Positions 34,352 to 40,777 of a DNA stretch of 40,777 nucleotides are shown one piece after another. Below the pieces are notes generated by a model, which made no database searches, was not told the DNA's origin, and worked only from the letters and a program-made list of their open reading frames with translations. Source of the stretch: Pseudomonas sp. A-RE-19 (GTDB taxonomy: Bacteria > Pseudomonadota > Gammaproteobacteria > Pseudomonadales > Pseudomonadaceae); NCBI RefSeq assembly GCF_019956555.1, contig NZ_JAHBDQ010000034.1, positions 1 to 40,777 of the forward strand. The letters are read 5' to 3'. How positions within the stretch are numbered: position 1 is the stretch's first letter; the number at the start of each line of letters is the position of its first letter. A program made the position numbers and the translations under genes.

Positions 34352-35012
34352 GCACGTTCTCCCCGTCACGCGGCAAACCGCGGAACATGTCGGTGTAAAG
34401 CGTGTACACCACCTTGGAGGCGTGAATCACAGCGCTCTGGTCGGCGGGATCATCAAGGGTGTCCATCAGGCGGCGGTAGGTCTTCATGTGCTCGATATCC
34501 AGCGAACCATGGGAGCTGAGGTAGCTGAAAGCGGTTTCCGGCAGGTCAAGGCGTGCGCGAATGCTGCCCGCGGCATGGGTGGCCAGGGCGATGCTGGTGC
34601 CTTCAAGTACGTTGACCATGCCGAACAGACCGACCGGGTTGTCCCGGGCTATCAGGTCGTAGAGGAAACTGACCATTAGCTCGATTGGCAAGGATGGACG
34701 GCCATCTCGCACCGCATCCTTGTCACCACCGCAGGCGGCGATGTCGTCGAGTACCCATTTCTCGTGACCGTATTCGTCCTCGATGTACTCGCAAACCGCC
34801 TTGCGTAACCATTCCAGACGCAATGGCAGGCGCGCACCACAGGCCATCATCAATGGCACGGTATGGCGCACATGGTAATAGGCTTGTGTCAGGAAGGCCC
34901 GGTAGCTTTCCAGGCTGACATTGCCCTCGAGGGCGTCGCGGATGATCGGCAGATTGAACAGTTCGTGACGTTCTTGTTGCGTAGCTTCTTGCAGCGTGTC
35001 GAAAAAACTCAT
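34338..35012 (-). CDS. Haem-oxygenase-like diiron oxidase (HDO; TenA/PqqC-like fold)
   Basis: 224-residue helical protein of the iron-containing redox enzyme family. The metal-ligand set typical of HDOs is complete: E80 and H83 in YIEDEYGHEKW, E137 in NVLEGTS, and H168, D172, H175 in SSHGSLDIEH. Members include UndA (decarboxylates fatty acids to terminal alkenes) and the N-oxygenases SznF and PvfB. Substrate here is unknown, but partners are an AMP-forming ligase, an SDR and a hemolysin-family protein. Its ATG overlaps the ligase stop by four bases. It is not TenA thiaminase: no catalytic cysteine pattern was seen, and the EYGHE motif marks HDOs. Confidence 0.88.
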   Translation of the reverse strand: MSFFDTLQEATQQERHELFNLPIIRDALEGNVSLESYRAFLTQAYYHVRHTVPLMMACGARLPLRLEWLRKAVCEYIEDEYGHEKWVLDDIAACGGDKDAVRDGRPSLPIELMVSFLYDLIARDNPVGLFGMVNVLEGTSIALATHAAGSIRARLDLPETAFSYLSSHGSLDIEHMKTYRRLMDTLDDPADQSAVIHASKVVYTLYTDMFRGLPRDGENVHAPV

Positions 35013-36490
35013 GATGCAGAGTCCTCGGAAAGTTCGGATTCAGTCAGTTGGGCCCGGTAACGCTGGACGATGGCATCGCGGCGCAGTCGACCATTGGCAG
35101 TGAGCAAGCCATTGGCGGGTGTGAAAGGTTGATCCAGACGGGTCCAGTGATGCACCTGGGCGTAATCGGGCAAGACCCCGTTGACTTCGGCGACGGCGGC
35201 GGCCAGTGCTTCGTCGGTGCAATCCGGGCGATGGGGCCAGAGCAACGCATGGTTGTGCGGCATGGCTTCGCCGTAGACGAATGCCTGGGCGATATCACGA
35301 CGTTGGGTCAATTCGGCCTCGACCCACTCCGGGTTGACGTTGCGGCCGAAACTGGTGACGAATTGATGCTTCTTGCGCCCCTTGAGGTAGAGAAAGCCCT
35401 CGTTGTCGAACTCACCGAGATCACCGCTGGGCCACCATTCATCCGTTTGCGGCGTCTCGCCCAGATAGCCAAGCAAGGTCGACCCCTTGATCAGCACTTC
35501 GCCGTCATCGGCCAGGCGAATCTGTACATGGGGCAGCGGCCGACCGACACTGCCGGGGCGGCGTGCTTCTGGTCGATTGAGGCACACCACCGACGCGCAT
35601 TCCGACAGTCCGTAGCCTTCGTAAACCGGTAGGCCGATGCGTTGCGCACGACGCAGCAGCTCTTCGGAAACCCGCGCACCGCCTACCGCGGCAAAACGTA
35701 ACGATTGGGGATTAAAGGCTTTTTGTTCGGCAGCGCTGACCAGCATCAGCAGCAACTGCGGCACCAGGATCAGACTCTCGGGCGCACGGCTGGCCAGGCA
35801 GCCGAGCAGGCGTGGCACATCAACGCCGCTGGCGCCTTGAATACCCAGGGTTTTCTGGCTGGGCAGGCTCAAGGTTGCGCCGGCATACAACGCGGCATAG
35901 CAGCCCAGATTTTCCAGCAGGATTGCCAAGGGCAGCAGGGCCAAATGATGCTGTGGATTAGTGGGTTTGCTTGCCTGATCCAGCTCCCGGGCGACCCTCA
36001 CAATGCTCTCGGCGCTCAGGCACACGCCTTTGGGTGTGCCAGTGGTGCCCGAGGTGAAAGTCAGTTTGGCGGTCCCTTCGGGCATCCGATTCGGGCCGTT
36101 GAAGGTGCGGCGCCAGAACTCCCCCGCTCTTTCGTAGCCAGCCGATTGCAGCTCGGCTTCCAGTTCCGGTTCGGCAATCACCCGTTCGGCCTGGCTCTGT
36201 TCCAGGCAATGGTTGCGTTGAGCCGGGCTGAAGAATGGCGGCAACGTCAGGCAGGTCAGGCCTTCGAACAACACGGCCAGGTCCCAGAGCATGGCTTCGG
36301 GGCCATTATCCAAAGCCAGAGCCACCACGCTGACCCCTTCATCACGCAGTCGTTGTTGGCGATCCACGATCTCGGCATACAGCGTGGCATAGTCCAGTTT
36401 CAGTTGATCGCCCCACAAGGCAATGGCGTTAGCCTTGCGTTCGGCATGACTGCGCAAGGTCTGTCGGAAACGCTCCAGTTCAGGCGACAT
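35009..36490 (-). CDS. AMP-forming acyl ligase (ANL superfamily)
   Basis: 493 residues. The P-loop-like A3 motif FTSGTTGTPKG is at 145-155; YEGYGLSECASVVCLN is the A5 region; SGDLGEFDNEGFLYLKGRKKH covers A7-A8; and the C-terminal A10 segment reads TANGRLRRDA, with Arg468 in place of the usual catalytic Lys. Start at the ATG at 36488-36490; the frame to 36631 runs back into the hemolysin gene. It overlaps that gene by 11 bases. It activates a carboxylic acid, likely a fatty acid, to an adenylate or CoA ester. The Lys-to-Arg change may alter the adenylation step or be normal for this subfamily. Confidence 0.9.
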   Translation of the reverse strand: MSPELERFRQTLRSHAERKANAIALWGDQLKLDYATLYAEIVDRQQRLRDEGVSVVALALDNGPEAMLWDLAVLFEGLTCLTLPPFFSPAQRNHCLEQSQAERVIAEPELEAELQSAGYERAGEFWRRTFNGPNRMPEGTAKLTFTSGTTGTPKGVCLSAESIVRVARELDQASKPTNPQHHLALLPLAILLENLGCYAALYAGATLSLPSQKTLGIQGASGVDVPRLLGCLASRAPESLILVPQLLLMLVSAAEQKAFNPQSLRFAAVGGARVSEELLRRAQRIGLPVYEGYGLSECASVVCLNRPEARRPGSVGRPLPHVQIRLADDGEVLIKGSTLLGYLGETPQTDEWWPSGDLGEFDNEGFLYLKGRKKHQFVTSFGRNVNPEWVEAELTQRRDIAQAFVYGEAMPHNHALLWPHRPDCTDEALAAAVAEVNGVLPDYAQVHHWTRLDQPFTPANGLLTANGRLRRDAIVQRYRAQLTESELSEDSAS

Positions 36491-37157
36491 GGCTGGATTC
36501 CTCAAGTGAGGACGGCAACCCCAAGCGATTGAACATCCCGATGTTGCGCAAGTGAATGAAGCCGGCGCGGATGTTGCCGACATGGACCCAAGGCTTGCTC
36601 TCGTAGTAACTGCCCCAACTGTGACGGTCATCGCCCAACCGCGCAGGGTCAGCCGCGCACAGGGTCACCGGCTTCAAGCCAAGGCGATGAAAGCTGTTGA
36701 CCAAACCAATGTTGCCGGTGAAGGCCACCCATTCCAGACCGCCCATGGCCAGCAGATAAGTGATGGTGATGATGCTCATTCGCGCACTGCCGGTGTCGCT
36801 GGCGGCCAGGTTGCCCACCTCGACAATGCCGGCCCGGTCGACCGGTTGATTGGCTGCAGCACTGATCAGTGGATCAATCGGCTCGTCCAGATAACGCTCC
36901 AGAAACAATTGTTCGTGACTCGCCAGACGAACACCGACGACCGCACACAGTTCATCCGACGCATTGCTCATGCCGAACAATTCCGGCATGAAATGGCGGA
37001 TATCGGCACCATGAGCGTTACGGAAACTTTGCTGAATAAAGGCTTCGAAGACAGGACGCTGAGGGTCGTCCGGCACGGCTCTGGCCAGACTCATCGGTTG
37101 TGTTTCGGCTTGGCCGAAATGCAGAGGCAAAGGGATGTTCCAGTCGAAATCGGGCAT
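36480..37157 (-). CDS. Thermostable hemolysin-family protein (first gene of operon)
   Basis: 225 residues resembling the thermostable hemolysin family (Vibrio delta-VPH type). Visible family regions: RHFMPELFGM, AVVGVRLASHEQLFLERYLDEPID, IVEVGNLAASDTGSARMSIITITYLLAMGG and the F-x-x-L-G-L-x-P motif FHRLGLKP. No signal peptide. The name comes from a haemolytic phenotype, but the pattern (a glycine-rich strand-helix fold) looks to me like acyltransferase-fold proteins such as GNATs and acyl-homoserine-lactone synthases; that is inference. A strong GGGAGGGG site precedes the ATG. It heads a seven-gene operon with a ligase, diiron oxidase and SDR. Confidence 0.85.
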   Translation of the reverse strand: MPDFDWNIPLPLHFGQAETQPMSLARAVPDDPQRPVFEAFIQQSFRNAHGADIRHFMPELFGMSNASDELCAVVGVRLASHEQLFLERYLDEPIDPLISAAANQPVDRAGIVEVGNLAASDTGSARMSIITITYLLAMGGLEWVAFTGNIGLVNSFHRLGLKPVTLCAADPARLGDDRHSWGSYYESKPWVHVGNIRAGFIHLRNIGMFNRLGLPSSLEESSHVA

Positions 37158-37205
37158 TCACAGCACCCCTCCCAAGGTAAGTCTGGAGGAGTATCGGAGG
37201 CGTTT

Positions 37206-37222
37206 CTTAACGGAATCTGAAG
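37206..37222. promoter_or_regulatory. Candidate response-regulator site 1
   Basis: CTTAACGGAATCTGAAG: two hexamers separated by five bases, PmrA/QseB-like. It lies 49 bases before the hemolysin-family start. It is nearly the same (14 of 17) as the reverse complement of site 2. Confidence 0.5.
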
Positions 37223-37248
37223 GTAATGAATAGACTCCGGCCGGGCAT

Positions 37249-37265
37249 CTTCAGATTGTCTTAAG
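37249..37265. promoter_or_regulatory. Candidate response-regulator site 2
   Basis: Reads CTTAAGACAATCTGAAG on the minus strand: CTTAAG-N5-CTGAAG. It is inverted relative to site 1, with 26 bases between them (centres 43 bases apart, about four turns). Also lies 99 bases before cytochrome b561, so it could serve both divergent promoters. Confidence 0.5.
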
Positions 37266-37363
37266 ACTGACCCGGCAGTTTGTCGCCGTTCGGTTCGGTG
37301 ACAAGCCGGATCCAGACGGCCCGAATGAGTCGGCGCCGGCAATGACCTTCACGAGGCCCGTAT

Positions 37364-37909
37364 ATGACCCGCGATCCATTAGCACAACGGTATGGAAAAC
37401 TCTCGATTACTATGCACTGGCTGATGCTGGCGCTGTTTGTTGGCGTCTATGCCTGCATCGAGCTCAAAGGAATGCTGCCCCGAGGGCATGCATTGAAAGG
37501 ACCATTGCTGGGCACCCATGCCTTGTTCGGAATAGCTATTTTTGCCTTGGTGTGGATCCGGCTGCTGGGTCGTTTGAAACAACGCCCGCCGATCTTGCCC
37601 AATCCACCCGCCTGGAATACGGCATTGGCCCACCTGACCCACTTGGCACTCTATGCGCTGATGATCGCCACCCCCCTGTTTGCCTGGCTGATGCTCAGTG
37701 CTGCCGGCAAGCCAATTCCGTATTTCGATTTCTTCCTCCCCTCCCCCATGGCGCTGGATCCCGAGATGGCCAAGCAATTCAAACACTGGCATGAGTGGGC
37801 GGGCAATGCCGGGTACTGGCTGATCGGCCTGCACGCCTGCGCAGCACTTTTCCATCATTACTGGGTGCGCGACAACACGCTGACGCGGATGTTGCCAAAA
37901 CGTTTTTGA
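37364..37909 (+). CDS. Cytochrome b561
   Basis: 181-residue inner-membrane dihaem cytochrome b of the bacterial b561 family, moving electrons between quinones and other carriers. Four helices; likely haem ligands H18 (ITMHWL), H53 (GTHALFG), H144 (HWHEWAG) and H158 (GLHACAA). Starts at the ATG at 37364, opposite the hemolysin operon across a 206-base gap. The ribosome site is CGAGGCCC. Single-gene unit ending near a composite hairpin. Some members act on superoxide; not decidable here. Confidence 0.93.
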   Translation: MTRDPLAQRYGKLSITMHWLMLALFVGVYACIELKGMLPRGHALKGPLLGTHALFGIAIFALVWIRLLGRLKQRPPILPNPPAWNTALAHLTHLALYALMIATPLFAWLMLSAAGKPIPYFDFFLPSPMALDPEMAKQFKHWHEWAGNAGYWLIGLHACAALFHHYWVRDNTLTRMLPKRF

Positions 37910-37942
37910 CCTGACCGTGAGGTGTTGGCTCAGGACAATGTT

Positions 37943-37978
37943 TGGCCGATCCCCTGCCCTGGCAGGGGAAACCGGCCA
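37943..37978. terminator. Composite hairpin between convergent genes
   Basis: Outer arms TGGCCG (37943-37948) and CGGCCA (37973-37978) enclose inner arms CCCCTGCC (37951-37958) and GGCAGGGG (37961-37968). It sits between the b561 stop and the stop of the metallo-beta-lactamase-fold gene. No strong T-tract; likely bidirectional 3'-end structure. Confidence 0.45.
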
Positions 37979-37992
37979 GGGGGATTTATTGC

Positions 37993-39381
37993 TCAGGGTG
38001 ATGGGCTTGAGGGCTGTTCGATGCGGGTGAGTTCGACACTGTCTCGGTACTCCGGCACCGAGACCGACCAGCCCAGTTCCAGGCTGATGCGCCGGCGTAG
38101 TACATCCGAGGCATTCGGTTCCCCGTGCACCACATATGTGTGTTTGGGGGGCTGTTTGAACCCGCGCAACCACTGCATGATTTCATCCGCATCGGCATGC
38201 GCGGACAGGGTTTCCATCGGCACCACCTCGGCCCGGATCGGCACGTCTTTGCCATGGATGCGCACCGATGGCGCACCCGCGACAATTTGCGCACCGCGCG
38301 TGCCGCCCGCCTGGAAACCCGGTACCAGCAGCGTATTCAACGGGTTGGGTGCCAGTGCCTTGAGGTGATGAAGTACGCGCCCACCGGTGGCCATGCCGCT
38401 GGCGGCGATGATCACCGCCGGGGTGCGCTGCTGGTCCAGTTCGATCGAGTCCCGGGTCGAGCGTACAAAATGCGCGACATGGCACATGCCTTCGCATTCC
38501 TGCGGTGACAGCCGGTGTTCGCTGCGAAAACGCTGGTACAGGCGCGTGACGTCGGTGGCCATGGGGCTGTTGAGGTAGATCGGCAGGTTGGGGATCGCCC
38601 GTTTCTGGATGAGCCTGTACAGGTAATACATCAGCAATTGCGCACGTCCGACCGCAAACGATGGCACCAGCGTGATGCCGTGGCGCAAAGCGGTGCGAGT
38701 GATGACCTGCGCCAGTTGCTCCTCCGGGGACTCAACGGGGTGCAGGCGGTCGCCGTAGGTCGACTCGACCAAAAGGTAATCGGCCTGCTCGATGGTTTCC
38801 GGGGCGAACATCAATGGGTCGTTCGGCCGCCCCAGGTCTCCGGAACACACCAGCGTAATGCCATCGGCCACCACTTCCACCGTGGCGGCGCCCAGTATAT
38901 GTCCGGCGCAGCGCAACAGGATGCTCATGCCCGGGATAATCTGGACTCGGTGGTGCAACTCCACCGGCCGCAATAATTTCAGCGCTTGTTCGGCGTCTTG
39001 CTCGGTATAAAGCGGCAGCGCCGGCGTGTGTTTGGAGAAGCCATGGCGATTGGCGAACTCGGCCTCTTCTTCCTGTAAGCGGCCACTGTCGCGCAACAGG
39101 ATTTTCACCAGTTCACAGGTCGCGGGGGTGGCATACACCGGCCCGCGATAACCGTTACGCACCAGCACCGGTAAGTAGCCACTGTGGTCCAGATGGGCAT
39201 GGGTCAGCACGATGGCGTCGAGGTCGCGAACCGGTACCTGGAAAGGGTCCCAGTTGTGCAGACGCAGTTGCTTATAGCCTTGGAATAAACCGCAATCGAT
39301 CAGCACATGGTGGTCGTGATGTTCCAGCAGGTACTTGCTGCCGGTCACCGTGCCCGCCGCCCCGAGAAATGTCATTCGCAT
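37993..39381 (-). CDS. Beta-CASP metallo-beta-lactamase-fold protein
   Basis: 462 residues. Zinc motif HAHLDH (H61, H63, D65, H66), CAGHILGAATV, CSGDLGRP with a further metal Asp, then a beta-CASP insertion (about 200-390: LVESTYGDR, PSFAVGRAQ, ASGMATGGR) and the C-terminal LSAHAD and VVHGEPNA. The family includes CPSF-like RNases, so an RNA-processing role is likely, though substrates of this short bacterial type are not established. In pseudomonads this gene often lies by BON and FtsH genes in stress regions. It diverges from the BON gene across a 291-base gap. Confidence 0.92.
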   Translation of the reverse strand: MRMTFLGAAGTVTGSKYLLEHHDHHVLIDCGLFQGYKQLRLHNWDPFQVPVRDLDAIVLTHAHLDHSGYLPVLVRNGYRGPVYATPATCELVKILLRDSGRLQEEEAEFANRHGFSKHTPALPLYTEQDAEQALKLLRPVELHHRVQIIPGMSILLRCAGHILGAATVEVVADGITLVCSGDLGRPNDPLMFAPETIEQADYLLVESTYGDRLHPVESPEEQLAQVITRTALRHGITLVPSFAVGRAQLLMYYLYRLIQKRAIPNLPIYLNSPMATDVTRLYQRFRSEHRLSPQECEGMCHVAHFVRSTRDSIELDQQRTPAVIIAASGMATGGRVLHHLKALAPNPLNTLLVPGFQAGGTRGAQIVAGAPSVRIHGKDVPIRAEVVPMETLSAHADADEIMQWLRGFKQPPKHTYVVHGEPNASDVLRRRISLELGWSVSVPEYRDSVELTRIEQPSSPSP

Positions 39382-39570
39382 CGTCGTTTCCTCATGCCGG
39401 ATAGCGCTTTACCCGACGGATAAACGCTTATCCATGGCTTTCCCCTCGGTTCATCGCGGCAGGAAAGCGTCAGGCTGTAATGAACAGTATTGGCCTTATC
39501 GCCGTGGGGCTCTGATTTTTGTCAACTAATGACCGGCTAGTGATCGCCGGACCCACTCACAGAAGCCTTG

Positions 39571-39584
39571 TTGATTTAGCTCAA
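39571..39584 (+). promoter_or_regulatory. Anr/FNR-type site before the BON gene
   Basis: TTGATTTAGCTCAA matches TTGAT-N4-ATCAA at 9 of 10 conserved positions. TAGAAA at 39606-39611 is a good -10 at class II spacing (box centre near -41). It lies in the 291-base gap 39382-39672; I see nothing else there. Suggests low-oxygen induction of the BON-ftsH unit. Confidence 0.6.
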
Positions 39585-39672
39585 TGTCCTGGCGTCGTTC
39601 CAGTGTAGAAAAAACTGACCGGGCCAGACTTGCGGTCCCGTGTAACCCACGCATCAGACAGAGGGCATCACC

Positions 39673-40320
39673 ATGAGCGACTTGGGTCTGCGTCAACATA
39701 TTTTGGAAGAGCTTGAATTCCAGCCTGACATCGATGCTGCCAACATCGGTGTGACCGTGGACAACGGCGTCGTCACGCTCTCCGGGCACGTCAAGAGCTA
39801 CGCGCAGAAAATCAACGCAGAACGCGCGGTAAAAAGCATCCAAGGGGTACGCGCGCTGGCCGAAGAAATCCAGGTCAGGCCGGAGAAAAACGCTGGCACG
39901 GAGGATGACACCATCGCAGCCCGCGCCTTGAACATCATCGCCTGGAGCTCCGACGTACCCGAGGAAGACATCGAAATCACGGTGCAGAACGGGTGGATCA
40001 CCCTTGAGGGCGAAGTGGACTGGCAATGCCAGAAAGAAACCGTGGAGCGGGCGGTGCACAAATTGTCGGGAGTGGTCGGCATAGACAACCGGCTGACCCT
40101 TCGTGCGCGGGTGAACGTGGCCGATGTCCAACAGCGTATCGAAGAGGCCCTCAAGCGCAATGCCGAAATCGATGCCAAGGGTATTCAGGTCAAGGTCGAA
40201 GGCGACGTTGTGAAGCTTGAAGGCAGGGTTCATTTGTGGCGCGAGCGCCAGATAGCGGAGCGTGCTGCCTGGTCAGTGCCCGGTGTGAGGCAGGTTGATG
40301 ATCATTTGCTGATTGCCTGA
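39673..40320 (+). CDS. Triple BON-domain protein
   Basis: 215 residues made of three BON domains (about 4-70, 76-142, 146-214), each with the pattern V-x-V-x-x-G-x-V-x-L-x-G-x-V (VTVDNGVVTLSGHV, ITVQNGWITLEGEV, VKVEGDVVKLEGRV). BON domains are associated with membranes and osmotic or stress survival (as in OsmY), but this protein has no signal peptide, so it is probably cytoplasmic. The ATG follows AGAGGG. Anr-type promoter upstream; ftsH-like gene 69 bases downstream, same strand. Confidence 0.92.
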   Translation: MSDLGLRQHILEELEFQPDIDAANIGVTVDNGVVTLSGHVKSYAQKINAERAVKSIQGVRALAEEIQVRPEKNAGTEDDTIAARALNIIAWSSDVPEEDIEITVQNGWITLEGEVDWQCQKETVERAVHKLSGVVGIDNRLTLRARVNVADVQQRIEEALKRNAEIDAKGIQVKVEGDVVKLEGRVHLWRERQIAERAAWSVPGVRQVDDHLLIA

Positions 40321-40327
40321 GCCAATG

Positions 40328-40356
40328 ACCCGGGGAAATCTGCGCCCTCCCCGGGT
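40328..40356 (+). other. Hairpin between BON gene and ftsH-like gene
   Basis: ACCCGGGGA (40328-40336) and TCCCCGGGT (40348-40356), perfect 9-base arms, 11-base loop, no T-tract. Likely an intercistronic structure that partly limits or protects the message. Confidence 0.5.
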
Positions 40357-40389
40357 GATACCCATGTCTCCCCTCTTTGAGCCAAGGTC

Positions 40390-40777
40390 ATGAAAAAAAC
40401 TCACCAGTGGAACCTGTCTTACTTCGCGATCGCATTTGTCGTACTCACCCTCGTCCAATTCCTGTTTATCGACCGTCGTGCTGTGCAGAGCATCCCTTAC
40501 AGTCAGTTTCTGCAACTGCTGAACGAGCAAAAGGTCAGTGATTTGCGGGTCGAAAAGGACCAGATCAGCGGCAAGTTGCAAGCGCCCATCGACGGACGCG
40601 ACCGGTTTTCCACGGTGAGGGTCGATCCGGCGCTGGCGGTGGATCTCGCTCAATCGGGCGTCGGGTTTACCGGAATCAACGAAAACACTTTTATGAACAG
40701 CCTGCTGGGCTGGCTGCTGCCGTTTATCCTGATCATGGTGTTCTGGCATTTCCTGTTTCGCGGGATGACGGACAAAC
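40390..40777 (+). CDS. ftsH: FtsH-type ATP-dependent zinc metalloprotease (N-terminus; cut by window end)
   Basis: 129 residues visible, no stop before the window end. Start at the ATG at 40390 after CCAAGG. First helix about 10-27 (YFAIAFVVLTLVQFLF), a periplasmic FtsH-ext domain (IPYSQFLQLLNEQKVSDLRV is the family signature), and a second helix about 103-124 (LLGWLLPFILIMVFW). The AAA and protease parts lie outside. The sequence differs from the housekeeping FtsH start I would expect in Pseudomonas, so this is likely a second, stress-linked FtsH paralogue working with the BON protein in membrane quality control. Confidence 0.9.
   Translation, partial: MKKTHQWNLSYFAIAFVVLTLVQFLFIDRRAVQSIPYSQFLQLLNEQKVSDLRVEKDQISGKLQAPIDGRDRFSTVRVDPALAVDLAQSGVGFTGINENTFMNSLLGWLLPFILIMVFWHFLFRGMTDK

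Noticed and set aside
33599..34519. 306-codon plus-strand frame opposite the SDR and diiron oxidase genes
   Set aside because: Antisense to genes with intact catalytic motifs; Gly/Gln/His-rich artefact.

Overview
The window looks like a chromosomal segment of a Pseudomonas species, probably of the P. fluorescens group. The reasons are an aapJQM-type amino-acid ABC operon, an arcABC cluster with Pseudomonas-type sequences (ArcA with Cys406), a GTAGGAG-type REP doublet (REPIN), several Pseudomonas-type DUF proteins and high-GC coding style. No rRNA, tRNA, CRISPR or insertion sequence was recognised. Function calls come from reading motifs and remembered family sequences; no database search was run.

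Region 1 (1-11780) by eye is more AT-rich than the rest from about 1800 onward. On the minus strand lies aapJ-aapQ-aapM (aapM cut by the window edge), with a hairpin/T-tract after aapJ. A LysR regulator on the minus strand diverges from a plus-strand set: a divergent SHMT-family enzyme, D-serine dehydratase (dsdA), folD, purU, a GntP/DsdX-type permease and a divergent HPPK (folK-like). Together these read as a pathway that takes a one-carbon unit off an amino acid, releases it as formate through folate (FolD then PurU), and converts the remaining D-serine to pyruvate. I propose 2-(hydroxymethyl)serine or 2-methylserine as substrate.

Region 2 (11787-16166) holds a SulP transporter and a PPK2 polyphosphate kinase (minus strand), a roughly 540-base gap, a MarC-family membrane protein, a perfect Anr/FNR box (15759-15772) and a small protein.

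Region 3 (16326-27278) is a rewired arginine/ornithine block: ornithine decarboxylase, an AdiA/Ldc-type decarboxylase, PotE antiporter, an orphan solute-binding protein, a remnant that looks like the 5' end of arcD, then arcA, arcB, a REPIN, arcC and a small protein. The usual arcD antiporter seems to have been displaced by the decarboxylase/PotE module.

Region 4 (27325-30565) encodes exported proteins of unknown function (DUF3300-like, DUF2950-like) and a convergent lipoprotein.

Region 5 (30863-37157, minus strand) is a tight seven-gene operon: thermostable-hemolysin-family protein, AMP-forming ligase, haem-oxygenase-like diiron oxidase with a complete metal-ligand set, SDR, TPR protein, response regulator and histidine kinase. 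Genes overlap or are about 11 bases apart. Two near-identical inverted 17-bp sites of the PmrA/QseB type lie in its promoter region. This is the best candidate in the window for an undescribed system: a small-molecule pathway with its own two-component regulator.

Region 6 (37364-40777) has cytochrome b561, a beta-CASP metallo-beta-lactamase-fold protein, an Anr-type promoter, a triple-BON protein and the start of an FtsH-type protease. With SulP, PPK2 and the arc block this suggests a low-oxygen/stress neighbourhood.
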